This document shows, piece by piece, positions 7,438-16,064 of a DNA stretch of 64,000 bases. Source of the DNA: Eggerthellaceae bacterium. GTDB lineage: Bacteria; Actinomycetota; Coriobacteriia; Coriobacteriales; Eggerthellaceae. A program made the translations under genes and the position numbers. The stretch's first letter is position 1; the number at the start of each line of letters is the position of its first letter. Location of the stretch: contig WRIR01000007.1 in assembly GCA_009782605.1 (NCBI GenBank), positions 37,003-101,002 of the forward strand, written 5' to 3'. A model generated the notes under the pieces. That model had not been told where the DNA came from and ran no database searches. It worked only from the letters and a program-made list of their open reading frames with translations.

Positions 7438-8379
7438 GTGGGCATGATAGAAGTAAACAACTTAGTAAAACAATACAAGGGCGCAAAAACCCCATCGGTG
7501 GACGACATCAGTTTCAAGGTAGACAACGGAGAGTTCTTCGCCTTCCTCGGCCCCAACGGCGCAGGCAAGACGACTACAATCTCGATTTTGACCACGACTC
7601 TTTCTAAAACATCAGGAGAAGTAAAGATAGCAGGTTTTGATGTAGAAAAAGACGCCCGGCAGGTGCGCGAAAAAGTCGGCATCATTTTCCAACAGCCAAG
7701 CCTTGACCCGCAATTGACAGCAGAGCAGAACATCCGATTCCATGCTTGTTTGTATGGTATGTGCGGTTATCGACCAACATTCAAAATGATGCCGGCCGCA
7801 TACCGTAAAAAGGTTTTAGAGTTAGCCGAGATCGTTGGTATCCAAGATGTGCTATTCAGGCCGATCAAAAAATTATCAGGCGGGATGCAGCGGAAACTAG
7901 AAATCATCCGCAGTTTAATCCATACGCCTGATGTGCTGTTCCTTGACGAATCCACACAGGGCTTGGACGCGGTGAGCCGTCGAGGGTTATGGGATTATAT
8001 CAATGATGTTCGCAATCAATACGGGACAACGATTTTCTTAACCACGCACTATATCGACGAAGCTGAAAATGTCGATAAAGTTTGCTTGATAAACCACGGG
8101 GAAATTGCTGCTTGCTGTTCGCCGGAGGAAATGAAACGGAGCCTGCTGAAACAGGAATTGGTGTTAGACGCAGAGGACAGGACAACGCTGACAAACGAAC
8201 TAACAGCATTGGGACTGACGTTCACGGTGAACGGCCGTGTTATCGTTCCGTACACAGAATCGGCACAGGAAATCATTTCACGTTTGCAAACAAAGCTGAC
8301 GGTGCTGAGAATACATGAGCCTTCATTAGAGGACGCATACGTTGAGTTTTTGAACAAGACAAGGAGGGGCGCGGCATGA
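7438..8379 (+). CDS. ABC-2 type exporter ATP-binding protein (DrrA-like)
   Basis: This 313-residue ATPase has Walker A (GPNGAGKTT), ABC signature (LSGGMQRKLEI), Walker B (VLFLDESTQGLD) and switch His (FLTTHYIDEAE), followed by a C-terminal DrrA-type extension. The Walker B is followed by Ser where most family members have Pro (DES for DEP). GTG at 7438 was chosen because GGGGG lies about 8 bases upstream; an ATG three codons later is possible. The gene starts 2 bases after the MarR gene and overlaps the permease by 4 bases. It probably energises export of a drug, peptide or lipid. Confidence 0.9.
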   Translation: MGMIEVNNLVKQYKGAKTPSVDDISFKVDNGEFFAFLGPNGAGKTTTISILTTTLSKTSGEVKIAGFDVEKDARQVREKVGIIFQQPSLDPQLTAEQNIRFHACLYGMCGYRPTFKMMPAAYRKKVLELAEIVGIQDVLFRPIKKLSGGMQRKLEIIRSLIHTPDVLFLDESTQGLDAVSRRGLWDYINDVRNQYGTTIFLTTHYIDEAENVDKVCLINHGEIAACCSPEEMKRSLLKQELVLDAEDRTTLTNELTALGLTFTVNGRVIVPYTESAQEIISRLQTKLTVLRIHEPSLEDAYVEFLNKTRRGAA

Positions 8380-9194
8380 GTGAATTAGCATTGACAAGGA
8401 AAAAATCCCGGATATTTCGAGAACTCAATACAGTTCTGACTGTGGCGGCACGGGAAATCACGGTGTTCCTCAAATCTCCAGGAACGGCCATAATGAGCCT
8501 TGCTCTGCCTCTTGTGATGATGGGCATGATTGGCGGAAACCTCATGCAAAACATGGCAGGTGATCTGGGATTTGACTTCGGGCAGTTTATGTTGATCGGT
8601 ATGCTTGTGACTATGTTGTTTATGATTACGACAATGGGCATGACGTCACTTGTGGATGACCACGACATTGACTTTAACCAGGAAATGCTGGTGTCGCCGG
8701 TATCCCGCTATTCTTTGGTTGTCGGTAAAATCCTCGGCGGCTCATTTGCTGCTATTGTAAGTATGGCGGGGACCTTGCTCGTGGGATTGTTGATGGGAAT
8801 TACATTGCCGCTTGGAAAATTGCTGTTGGTTTTGGCGCTGGCGCCTTTGATGTGCCTCTCCGGCGGGGCTCTTGCCATGATTTTTATCGGACTGATAAAA
8901 AACAAGAAGGCAGCAAATTTAGCGGTCATGCTCATCACTATGCCGCAGATGTTTTTGTCTGGCGCAATCATTCCCATAGCTAGTTCCAGTGGAGTGCTTC
9001 TTGTTTTAAGCAGGCTGATGCCCATGACCTATTGTCTTGACTTGACTCGTGCTGTTGTTTACTCGGGGAGTGCCGAATACTCAAGTGTAGTGATGTTTAA
9101 TCCCCTAATCAATTTTGCCGTAATAATATCTTTAACGGTGGTCTGCTTAGTAATAGGCACGCTTTTCTTCGCAAGGTCGGAAAAGAACCTATAG
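8376..9194 (+). CDS. ABC-2 type exporter permease
   Basis: This 272-residue membrane protein has about six helices, beginning with a cytoplasmic segment (residues 1-30), then TAIMSLALPLVMMGMIGGNL, and with a conserved ABC-2 section NQEMLVSPVSRYSLVVGKIL that couples to the ATPase. Later segments FLSGAIIPIASSSG and MPMTYCLDLTRAVVY match the DrrB/NodJ type. It overlaps the ATPase gene by ATGA, implying translational coupling and complex assembly. It is the last gene of the MarR-regulated operon and shares its lower GC content. Confidence 0.9.
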   Translation: MSELALTRKKSRIFRELNTVLTVAAREITVFLKSPGTAIMSLALPLVMMGMIGGNLMQNMAGDLGFDFGQFMLIGMLVTMLFMITTMGMTSLVDDHDIDFNQEMLVSPVSRYSLVVGKILGGSFAAIVSMAGTLLVGLLMGITLPLGKLLLVLALAPLMCLSGGALAMIFIGLIKNKKAANLAVMLITMPQMFLSGAIIPIASSSGVLLVLSRLMPMTYCLDLTRAVVYSGSAEYSSVVMFNPLINFAVIISLTVVCLVIGTLFFARSEKNL

Positions 9195-9292
9195 AAGATC
9201 AAAGAGGAGAAGACAGAAGGAGACAAGGAGGAAAAGGCACCGTCAACTTCCGTCCCTTGTTTCCCCTTCAACCTCGACACCCGACGAGGGGC

Positions 9293-9333
9293 TAGGCCGA
9301 CAAGCGGTTAGGCCGACCTGGGACTAGGCCGAC
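9293..9333. repeat. Three 9-bp repeats at exact 16-bp spacing over a stop codon
   Basis: TAGGCCGAC occurs at 9293-9301, 9309-9317 and 9325-9333. The third copy contains the stop codon of the minus-strand formate/nitrite channel gene (9324-9326). The 16-bp period suggests slipped duplication of the gene's 3' end. Confidence 0.75.
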
Positions 9334-10145
9334 CTGGGGCGGGAGTGGGTGTAGTAGAGCAGCAGGCCGACAAGGAGGCCGCCGACGATGTTGCCCAGGG
9401 TCACAGGGACGAGGTTCGCGGTGAAGAAGGTGGCGAAGTCGAGCACCGCCGCATCCACGCCCGCCTCGGCGATGAGCGGCGTGTAGGCCGGGTTCAAATT
9501 GGCAAGGATGCCCGCCGGGATGTAGTACATGTTGGCGACGCAGTGCTCGAAGCCCGACACCACGAAGGCCATGATAGGCAGGTAAAGGCCGAGTATCTTG
9601 CCCGCGGTGTCCTGCGCTGAGCTGCCCATGTAGATGGCGAGGCATACGAGGGTGTTGCAGAAGATGCCCAGCACGAAGGCGTTCGCCCAGGGCAGGCTGC
9701 TCTTGGCGGCCGCGACCTTGGCCGTGTAGACCGCCAGCGCCTTGGCTCCTATGTCCATCTGCCCGAAGAAGGCCATGAGCGCGGCGATGGTCACCGCCCC
9801 CAGGAAATTGCCGACGTAGACGAGCGCCCAGTTGCGGGCGAGCCCCGCCCAGCTTATCTTCTTCTCGATGACCGCGGTGACCATGAGCACGTTGCCGGTG
9901 AAGAGCTCGGTGCCTAAGATAATTACCATGCAGATTCCCACCGGGAACACGAGCGCCGTCACCAGCCGGACCAGGCCGACGTTGTCCAGGGCGTGGACCG
10001 CCGTTGACGAGGCAACCGCGCCGAAGGCGATGAAGGCCCCCGCCGCGAAGCCCAAGACAAGCAGGCGCCACGCGGGGGAGTTCGCCTTGCCGACCGAGGC
10101 CTCCATGTAGTTGTCACAGATCTGAATCGGGTTGAACATCGCCAT
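9324..10145 (-). CDS. Formate/nitrite transporter (FNT) family channel
   Basis: The 273-residue protein has the six-helix FNT architecture. Recognisable family segments are FPVGICMVIILGTELFTGNV (about residues 92-112), LGIFCNTLVCLAIYM with the half-helix NTLVC element, and SGFEHCVANMYYIPAG near the C-terminus, which carries the conserved pore histidine. It should move formate, nitrite or a related small anion through a pentameric channel in the cytoplasmic membrane. Its ATG overlaps the coaX stop codon by one base (TAATG on the minus strand), so translation is probably coupled. Substrate choice among formate, nitrite and hydrosulfide cannot be told from sequence. Confidence 0.9.
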   Translation of the reverse strand: MAMFNPIQICDNYMEASVGKANSPAWRLLVLGFAAGAFIAFGAVASSTAVHALDNVGLVRLVTALVFPVGICMVIILGTELFTGNVLMVTAVIEKKISWAGLARNWALVYVGNFLGAVTIAALMAFFGQMDIGAKALAVYTAKVAAAKSSLPWANAFVLGIFCNTLVCLAIYMGSSAQDTAGKILGLYLPIMAFVVSGFEHCVANMYYIPAGILANLNPAYTPLIAEAGVDAAVLDFATFFTANLVPVTLGNIVGGLLVGLLLYYTHSRPRSA

Positions 10146-10948
10146 TACTCCACGTTCCCTTCTCTTGAGGCCTTCCGGCCCGCGCCGCAGCTGTGATAGA
10201 TAAGCCTCAAGCCCTCAAGTGTCAGTTCCGGGTTGACGTCGGATATGGTCGTGGAGGCCTTCGCCACCGTCGAGGACAGCCCCCCGGTCGCTATGACCGG
10301 AGCCTCGTAGCCCAGCTCGGCGAAGACCCGCCGGACGAGCCCGTCTGCGCGGTCGGCCTCGCCGTAGACGATGCCGGAACGCACCGCCTCTTCCGTGGTG
10401 CGGCCGATGGCGTTTGACGGGCCGGTCAGCTCGGTTGCGGAAAGCCGTGACGCATGTGTGAACAGGGCTGCGGCAGAGGTCTCCATGCCCGGCGCAATGA
10501 TGCCGCCGACAAGGAAGCCCTCCTTGTCGATTATCTCGATGTTGGTGGCGGTGCCGAAATCCACCACGACGACCGGCGCACCGTAGCGGGCGACCGCCGC
10601 AACCGCGTCGGCCACCCGGTCGGCGCCGATCTCGGCAGGGTTGCGGTAGCTCGTCTTGAACAGGGGGCTGGCCGTCTCGGCGTTCACCACCAGGGTCTCG
10701 TACCCCAGCATGCTTGAGCAGGCCTCCAGCCACGAGGCCGTGAGGCGCGGCACCACCGAGGCGAGCGCCGCCCCGCAGACCGCATCCTCTGCCAGGCCCT
10801 CGGCCCGGAAATAGGCGAGCAGCTTTATCCGTACCTCGTCAGCCGTGTAGGTCTTGTTCGTGGTCATGCGCCATTTGTGGCGCAGCGCCTCCCCCTCGTA
10901 CAGGCCGAGGGCCGTCTGCGTGTTCCCGACATCAACAGTAAGTAACAT
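10145..10948 (-). CDS. coaX: Type III pantothenate kinase
   Basis: CoaX phosphorylates pantothenate, the first step of coenzyme A synthesis. The 267-residue length and ASKHA motifs fit: DVGNTQTALGLYEG (residues 5-18) for phosphate binding, PAEIGADRVADAVAA with the GADR element, and VVVDFGTATNIEII with the catalytic-site Asp and Thr. C-terminal VIATGGLSSTV also fits. It does not resemble type I or II PanK. ATG at 10948 is preceded by AGGA. The next gene, a formate/nitrite channel, overlaps its stop codon. Confidence 0.95.
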   Translation of the reverse strand: MLLTVDVGNTQTALGLYEGEALRHKWRMTTNKTYTADEVRIKLLAYFRAEGLAEDAVCGAALASVVPRLTASWLEACSSMLGYETLVVNAETASPLFKTSYRNPAEIGADRVADAVAAVARYGAPVVVVDFGTATNIEIIDKEGFLVGGIIAPGMETSAAALFTHASRLSATELTGPSNAIGRTTEEAVRSGIVYGEADRADGLVRRVFAELGYEAPVIATGGLSSTVAKASTTISDVNPELTLEGLRLIYHSCGAGRKASREGNVE

Positions 10949-11094
10949 ATTCCTGACAATCCTTCCCGGGAGATTTCATTGCCCTTCTTCACCGGGCTCC
11001 TGAATGCTATCATAAGACCGCTTGGCGCTACAGGACCACTCAGGCTACCGAGCGATTTTTTTGCCGAACAACGAGCCACACCGAAAGGTCGACC

Positions 11095-11793
11095 ATGAGC
11101 GAAACGCCGAACCGCATCCTTGTCGTTGACGACGAGCCCTCTATCACCGAATTTGTCAGCTACGCACTGAAGCGGGAAGGCTTCTCGGTCGACGTGGTCG
11201 ACAACGGCGAGGACGCCTTTGCGCTTGCGATGGCGAACCCCTACGACCTGTTTGTGCTCGACATCATGCTTCCAGGCATGGACGGCTACGACCTGTGCCG
11301 CCGGCTCCGTGCGAAGACCACCGCACCGGTCCTGTTCCTTTCTGCCCGCGACACAGAGCTTGACAAGGTCGTCGGCCTTGAGATAGGCGGCGACGACTAC
11401 CTGGCGAAGCCCTTCGGTGTCCGCGAGTTGATAGCCCGCGTCCGAGCCCTCTTGCGCCGCGGGTTTGGGAAGGATCCCCAGGGTTCCAGCAGCGCTATCA
11501 CCGCGAGCGGAATCACGCTTGACGAGGACGCCCATGTCGCAACGGGGGCCTCGGGGGACATCGACCTCACACCGCGCGAGTTCGAGCTGTTGGCGAGCCT
11601 CATGAGGAATGCCGGGAAGGTAGTCTCGCGCGAGGACCTGCTGCGCGATGCCTGGGGCTGGGAGTACCTCACCGAGACGAAGACGGTCGACACGCACATC
11701 AAGCGCCTGCGCGACAAGATCGAGGCGGCCGGCTACCATTCGACGCTCGTCGAGACCGTCCGCGGCTACGGCTACCGCTTCAAGCAGCAATAG
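11095..11793 (+). CDS. Response regulator, OmpR/PhoB family
   Basis: The 232-residue protein has a receiver domain (residues 5-120) with acidic pocket VVDDEPS, phosphoacceptor Asp56 in FVLDIMLPGMDG, and the conserved Lys in DDYLAKPFG. The C-terminal winged helix (about residues 140-230) includes LTPREFELLASLMRNAGKVV and VDTHIKRLRDKI, typical of OmpR/PhoB. The sensor kinase gene follows 8 bases downstream, so the two form a pair. The divergent coaX gene is probably unrelated. Target genes are not evident. Confidence 0.94.
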   Translation: MSETPNRILVVDDEPSITEFVSYALKREGFSVDVVDNGEDAFALAMANPYDLFVLDIMLPGMDGYDLCRRLRAKTTAPVLFLSARDTELDKVVGLEIGGDDYLAKPFGVRELIARVRALLRRGFGKDPQGSSSAITASGITLDEDAHVATGASGDIDLTPREFELLASLMRNAGKVVSREDLLRDAWGWEYLTETKTVDTHIKRLRDKIEAAGYHSTLVETVRGYGYRFKQQ

Positions 11794-11801
11794 CAGGGGG
11801 C

Positions 11802-12830
11802 GTGAAAAGGATACAGACATATTTCGCCCTCCTGTCAACCCTGCTTATGCTCTTTGCGGGGATAGCCGCCACGCTCCTTTCCATCCTCTTCTTCAACACC
11901 GATCCGCGGGCCTTCCTCCTTCTGATTCCGGCAACCATCGTCGTCTTCTTCCTCAGCCTGGTGGTTGGATACTTCTTCACCGACCCCCTCCGCATCCTCG
12001 AACAGACGACCAGCGCCTTCATCAGCAGCGGCTCCCCCCTGCAGTTCACGGCAAAGGGCCAGCTTTTCGAGGCCGACCGCCTTTCGGAGAACTTCGAGGA
12101 ACTGGCGGAAGTGGCCAAGGCCCAGCAGACGAACCTCATGCTCAAGGAGAAACGCCGGACGGCCTTCATCAGCGACGTCGCCCACGAGCTGCGCACCCCC
12201 CTCACGGCGATACACGGCAACGGCGAGATGCTGCTCGACCCAAACCTGCCTCCCGAGCTCCACGACAAGTTCTGTAACATCATCATCAACGAAAGCGAGC
12301 GCCTGGGGCGCTTGACGAACGATCTTCTGACCCTGCAGCAGATAGAGAACGACGCGGCCCTGACCCAGCTGGAACGCATCAACCTCCACAACCTTGCGCG
12401 GGAGGTGCTCGACATCCTGGCCCACACGCTGCGCGACCGCGGGGCGAACACGCAGGTCGTCGGCGAGGCCCCCGACGTCTTGGGCAATGCCGACCGCCTG
12501 AAGCAGGTCATCTCGAACCTCGTGGACAACGCAAGCCGCTTTATCGCCCCGGACGGGCACGTCACCGTCGAGCTGTTCGGCATGAAGGGGAACGCGATCA
12601 TCGCCGTGAAGGACGACGGCGAAGGCTTCGGGGACATAGACCCTCAGCTCCTGTTCGACCGCTTCTACCGCACCGACACCTCCCGCAGCCGCAACACGGG
12701 CGGCGCCGGGCTGGGGCTTTCCATCGTCAAGTCCATCGTCGAGGCCCACGACGGCACCGTCGAGGCTATCAACCTGCCCGATGGCGGCGCCTGCTTCATC
12801 GTCGCCCTCCCCGCCATCCCCGCAGAATAA
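11802..12830 (+). CDS. Membrane sensor histidine kinase paired with the upstream regulator
   Basis: GTG at 11802 follows a GGGGG-like ribosome-binding site directly after the regulator gene. The 342-residue kinase has two N-terminal helices (about residues 7-28 and 35-57) joined by only a few residues, then HAMP-like sequence, a dimerisation domain with His128 in ISDVAHELRTPLTA, and an HATPase domain with N-box NLVDNASRF, G1 box DDGEGFG and G2 box GGAGLGLSI. The near absence of an extracellular loop suggests an intramembrane-sensing kinase that detects envelope perturbation or works with an accessory membrane protein. Confidence 0.92.
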   Translation: MKRIQTYFALLSTLLMLFAGIAATLLSILFFNTDPRAFLLLIPATIVVFFLSLVVGYFFTDPLRILEQTTSAFISSGSPLQFTAKGQLFEADRLSENFEELAEVAKAQQTNLMLKEKRRTAFISDVAHELRTPLTAIHGNGEMLLDPNLPPELHDKFCNIIINESERLGRLTNDLLTLQQIENDAALTQLERINLHNLAREVLDILAHTLRDRGANTQVVGEAPDVLGNADRLKQVISNLVDNASRFIAPDGHVTVELFGMKGNAIIAVKDDGEGFGDIDPQLLFDRFYRTDTSRSRNTGGAGLGLSIVKSIVEAHDGTVEAINLPDGGACFIVALPAIPAE

Positions 12831-12886
12831 GCGGCGGGGACAACTCATGGCAACTCACGGGACCTGCCCCCAGGGGTTCCCGCGTC

Positions 12887-13507
12887 TCACTTCAGGGCGC
12901 GGGCGACTGCTTGGGCGGTGAGGACTGCGGCGACCGTCTTGACGATGTCGATGACTATGAAGGGGGCGACGCCGACGGCGAAGGCGGCACTCGGGGCCAT
13001 GCCGGTGACGAAGACGAGCTGGAGCCAGCCGAAGAGGTACATGAAGGCCATGAAGACGAGCGCCGCCGTCACACTGAGGGCAAAGCCCCGCCTTCCCGAG
13101 AGGTACCGGACAGGCTGCGTGTCCCTGAAGCCCCGGGTGCCCGCCACCCGTCCCCGCCTTGCGCCCACAACCCTCAGAAGCACGAGGGCCCCGACCGCGC
13201 CTGCGAGGAAGCCCCACAGAAAGCCGCCGGTCGGGCCCGCTATGACCCCGAGCCCTCCCCGCATCGCGGAAAAGACGGGAAGCCCTATCGTGCCAAGAAG
13301 CAGGTAGACAACCAGCGACAGCAGGTATTGGCGGGGGGTGAGGAACAGCAGGGCGAAGACTAGCACGAAGACCTGCAGGGTGACCGGGACCACCCCGATG
13401 GGTATGGTTATCCACGCCGAGACCGTCATCAGCGCGATGGTCAGGCCGCAAAACACGGCGGTTTGTGTGCGCGAAGACAGGCGCGAGTCCGTCCTATCAG
13501 CTATCAT
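12887..13507 (-). CDS. bioY: Biotin transporter BioY (S component)
   Basis: The 206-residue protein has about six hydrophobic helices and BioY hallmarks: WITIPIGVVPVTLQVFVLVF (about residues 32-51) and LGTIGLPVFSAMRGGLGVIA followed by GPTGGFLWGF. It captures biotin as an ECF S component, or works alone. No ECF energising module (EcfA/EcfT) lies nearby. GAGG precedes the ATG at 13507. A biotin protein ligase lies upstream on the same strand beyond the MATE gene, so biotin use is a shared theme. An Arg/Gly-rich loop between helices 4 and 5 is somewhat extended. Confidence 0.93.
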   Translation of the reverse strand: MIADRTDSRLSSRTQTAVFCGLTIALMTVSAWITIPIGVVPVTLQVFVLVFALLFLTPRQYLLSLVVYLLLGTIGLPVFSAMRGGLGVIAGPTGGFLWGFLAGAVGALVLLRVVGARRGRVAGTRGFRDTQPVRYLSGRRGFALSVTAALVFMAFMYLFGWLQLVFVTGMAPSAAFAVGVAPFIVIDIVKTVAAVLTAQAVARALK

Positions 13508-13604
13508 GGCAACCTCGATTCCCTGTGTTGGCGTCCTGCCTTTGTCGTGTCCCTATCTAGCCCCGCCCAGCTCTGCCCCCGCCTGCCCCTGCCTTTTCCC
13601 TCCC

Positions 13605-15104
13605 TTATGCGTCGTCATAGGAAAGGTATTTCGCCCTGACCTCGCCCCGCTCAAGCTTTTTGAGGCGCCTCATCTCGAAGGCCGTGAAGATGCCCGTTGT
13701 GAACACCGCGAGGAAGTCGGCGACCGGAGCGCCGAAGCAAAGCGCCTCCAAGCTGTTGAACTGCGGAAATGCCTGCGGTAGCAGCTCCGGCAAAAATACC
13801 AGGAGCGGCAGGAGGAAGATGATCTGGCGCGTCAGGGTGAGCAGGACCGACTTCAGCGGCTGCCCCGTTGCCTGGAAGTAGTTCGACCCGACGACCTGGA
13901 AGCCGATAAAGGGCATCAGGAGCAGCTGCACCTTCAGGGCGAACACCGTGAAATCGACGAGGCCTTCATGCCGGATGCCGAAGACCCCCACGATCGCCTC
14001 GGGGAACAGGTGGACGAGGACCCACATGATAAGACACAGCACCGTCGAGCCCGCAACTCCGTACCAGAAGGTCTTCCGGACGCGGTCGATCAGCTGTGCT
14101 CCGTAGTTGAAGCCGATGAGCGGCTGGATCGCAACGGCGACCCCGAAGACGGGAAGCAGACAGAACATGCTGATGCGCTGCACCACGCCGAGAGACGCAA
14201 GCGCGTCGTCAGAGCCGAGCGGGCTTGCGGCGCCGTAGAGCACCAGGAGGTGGTTGAGGACGAAGCCGACGACCGCAACGCCCGCCTGGACGAAGAAGCT
14301 CGCCGTTCCCAGAGAGAGGATCATCCTCATGACCTGCGGGTGGGGCCTCATGTAGCGCAGGTGCAGGCGCAACGGCACGTTCTTGGTGACGGTGAAGTAC
14401 CACAGCACCGCCGCGCACGACGCCGCCTGCCCGCAGACTATCGCCCAGGCGCTCCCCTCGACCCCCCCGTCGAGGCGGACGACAAAGAGGTAGCTGAAAC
14501 AGATGCAGGCGGCCGCGCCGATGACCATCGTGCCCAAGGCGCGGTTCGGCGCGCCCGCGGTGCGGATGAAGTTGTTCACGCCCATGCCGATGCACTGGAA
14601 GACGAAGCCGAAGGATATGATGCGGATGAAGGAGGCCGCGTAGGGGCGGACCTCGTCGGTCGCGCTTGAGAGCGTAAGCAGGCCGTTCAAGATGAAGGGC
14701 GTTACGGCGCACACGACGATGATTGCCGAGACGGCCACACTCAGGGTCACCGTGTTGCCCAGGCTGACCTCTGCGTCGACGCGCTTCCCCTCTCCGAGGC
14801 GCAGGGCCGCCAGGGCGTTGCCTCCGACGCCGACGAGCATGGCAAGCGCGATGAAGACTATCATGATAGGGTTCGCCACCGTCATCGCGGAAAGGCCGAC
14901 CTCTCCCACGGCCTGCCCCAGGAAGATGGAGGCAATGACGTTGTAGGCCCCGTTGACGAGCATCCCGGCAATCGAGGGGATGGCGAATTCGGTGATGAGC
15001 CGGGGGATGGAGGCGGTGCCCATGCGGGTCACCTTGTCGTCACGCTGAGGGTTCTTTGGGTCGTGGCCCAAAGGAGCGCCGGTGCTTTCCCCGCCGACCC
15101 TCAA
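13605..15104 (-). CDS. MATE-family multidrug/metabolite efflux protein
   Basis: This protein of up to 499 residues has twelve predicted helices and the MATE core: MGTASIPRLITEFAIPSIAG, then NVIASIFLGQAVGEVGLSAM and PIMIVFIALAMLVGVGGNAL in the first half. Family members expel cationic drugs or metabolites using Na+ or H+ gradients. The longest frame starts with TTG at 15104 without a clear ribosome-binding site; an ATG at 15023, preceded by AAGG about 8 bases upstream, would give a 472-residue protein and is also plausible. It lies between birA and bioY on the same strand; whether it exports a biotin-related compound is unknown. Confidence 0.88.
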   Translation of the reverse strand: MRVGGESTGAPLGHDPKNPQRDDKVTRMGTASIPRLITEFAIPSIAGMLVNGAYNVIASIFLGQAVGEVGLSAMTVANPIMIVFIALAMLVGVGGNALAALRLGEGKRVDAEVSLGNTVTLSVAVSAIIVVCAVTPFILNGLLTLSSATDEVRPYAASFIRIISFGFVFQCIGMGVNNFIRTAGAPNRALGTMVIGAAACICFSYLFVVRLDGGVEGSAWAIVCGQAASCAAVLWYFTVTKNVPLRLHLRYMRPHPQVMRMILSLGTASFFVQAGVAVVGFVLNHLLVLYGAASPLGSDDALASLGVVQRISMFCLLPVFGVAVAIQPLIGFNYGAQLIDRVRKTFWYGVAGSTVLCLIMWVLVHLFPEAIVGVFGIRHEGLVDFTVFALKVQLLLMPFIGFQVVGSNYFQATGQPLKSVLLTLTRQIIFLLPLLVFLPELLPQAFPQFNSLEALCFGAPVADFLAVFTTGIFTAFEMRRLKKLERGEVRAKYLSYDDA

Positions 15105-15167
15105 GGACAGTTTCGCAGTTTTCAGAAATCACCTCCGAACCTTCATATATATGGCTTCGTATGGCCC

Positions 15168-16064
15168 TCATATAAGATGGACCTCTCCAGAATGCACAGG
15201 GGTCACGCTACCCCGGGCATCGAGCAGGGAGAGGCGTCCCTGCGCGTCAACGCCGCAGGCCCTTCCCTCATGCAAGACCCCGTCTGCCGGGGAAAGGAGC
15301 CGGACCGTCTGCCCCCGCAAGGCGGCATGGGCCTGGTACTCGTCCCTCACCGAGGCAAAGCCCCCGTCGAGCCATTGATGGTAGAGGCGAACGGTCTCAG
15401 AAAGCAGGGCTGCTGCTGCCTCCTCGTAAAAGGCCGCCTGGCTGGCAGTCAGGCCGTCCGGATGCGCGGAAGCCGGCAGGTCGTCCCTTTGCATGAGGGT
15501 TACAGCGTACGCCGGAATGTATCTCCCATCAAGGGCCTGCGCCTGGGCGGGTTGGAAAAGGTTGAGCCCGATGCCGACGCACAAGGCCCCGTCAACCGCC
15601 TCAAGCGATATGCCGCACAGCTTCCCCTGTGCGCAGACGACATCGTTGGGCCATTTCAACTGGATGGGGAAGGTGCAGCCCTGCGCGACGAGCGCGTTGC
15701 GGGCCGCCAGCGCAAGGACGAGGCTTAAGGTGGGGGTTTCCTGGAGCGGTTTTCCCCGGTCGAGCGGACGGAGCAGAAGCGACAGGTAGAGGCCTCCGGG
15801 AGGGCTTGCCCAAAAGCGCCCCTGCCGCCCATAGCCGTCCGTCTGCTCGAAGGCGATGACGGCCCGCCCCTCGGGCGCCTGCCCCCGGATGGCCTCCTTG
15901 ACCACCTCGTTGGTCGAGGCGACGGAGTCGAGGCAGGCAAGGTCGAGGAAGCTGGCAGCCCGGGCGCCCAGCCTGCCTTCGATGGCGCGGGTGTCGGGGC
16001 GCACCCGGTTTTCCTGGTGCCCTGGGTGTGCCTGGTGCGTCTGATGTGCCTGGGGCCCCGACAT
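15168..16064 (-). CDS. birA: Biotin--[acetyl-CoA-carboxylase] ligase
   Basis: BirA activates biotin to biotinyl-AMP and attaches it to carrier lysines. The 298-residue protein has the substrate-positioning serine region (DSVASTNEVVKEA), the biotinyl-AMP loop as GYGRQGRFWA, where the usual first Arg of GRGR is Tyr, and the catalytic motif KWPNDVVCAQGKLCGISLE. A C-terminal SH3-like domain follows. There is no N-terminal helix-turn-helix, so it should not be a repressor. The first 25 residues are His/Gln-rich and probably disordered. Its ATG directly follows the TAG of the folate gene, indicating an operon with it. Confidence 0.93.
   Translation of the reverse strand: MSGPQAHQTHQAHPGHQENRVRPDTRAIEGRLGARAASFLDLACLDSVASTNEVVKEAIRGQAPEGRAVIAFEQTDGYGRQGRFWASPPGGLYLSLLLRPLDRGKPLQETPTLSLVLALAARNALVAQGCTFPIQLKWPNDVVCAQGKLCGISLEAVDGALCVGIGLNLFQPAQAQALDGRYIPAYAVTLMQRDDLPASAHPDGLTASQAAFYEEAAAALLSETVRLYHQWLDGGFASVRDEYQAHAALRGQTVRLLSPADGVLHEGRACGVDAQGRLSLLDARGSVTPVHSGEVHLI

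Noticed and set aside
10949..11094. Divergent promoters between coaX and the response regulator
   Set aside because: TATCAT is present near 11013, but no -35 element at proper distance could be found for either strand.
12831..12886. Possible further copy of the long gene-end palindrome after the sensor kinase gene
   Set aside because: Shared words (AACTCACGGGAC and GGTTCCCG) are present, but the arms no longer pair well, so it is mentioned only as a decayed relative.
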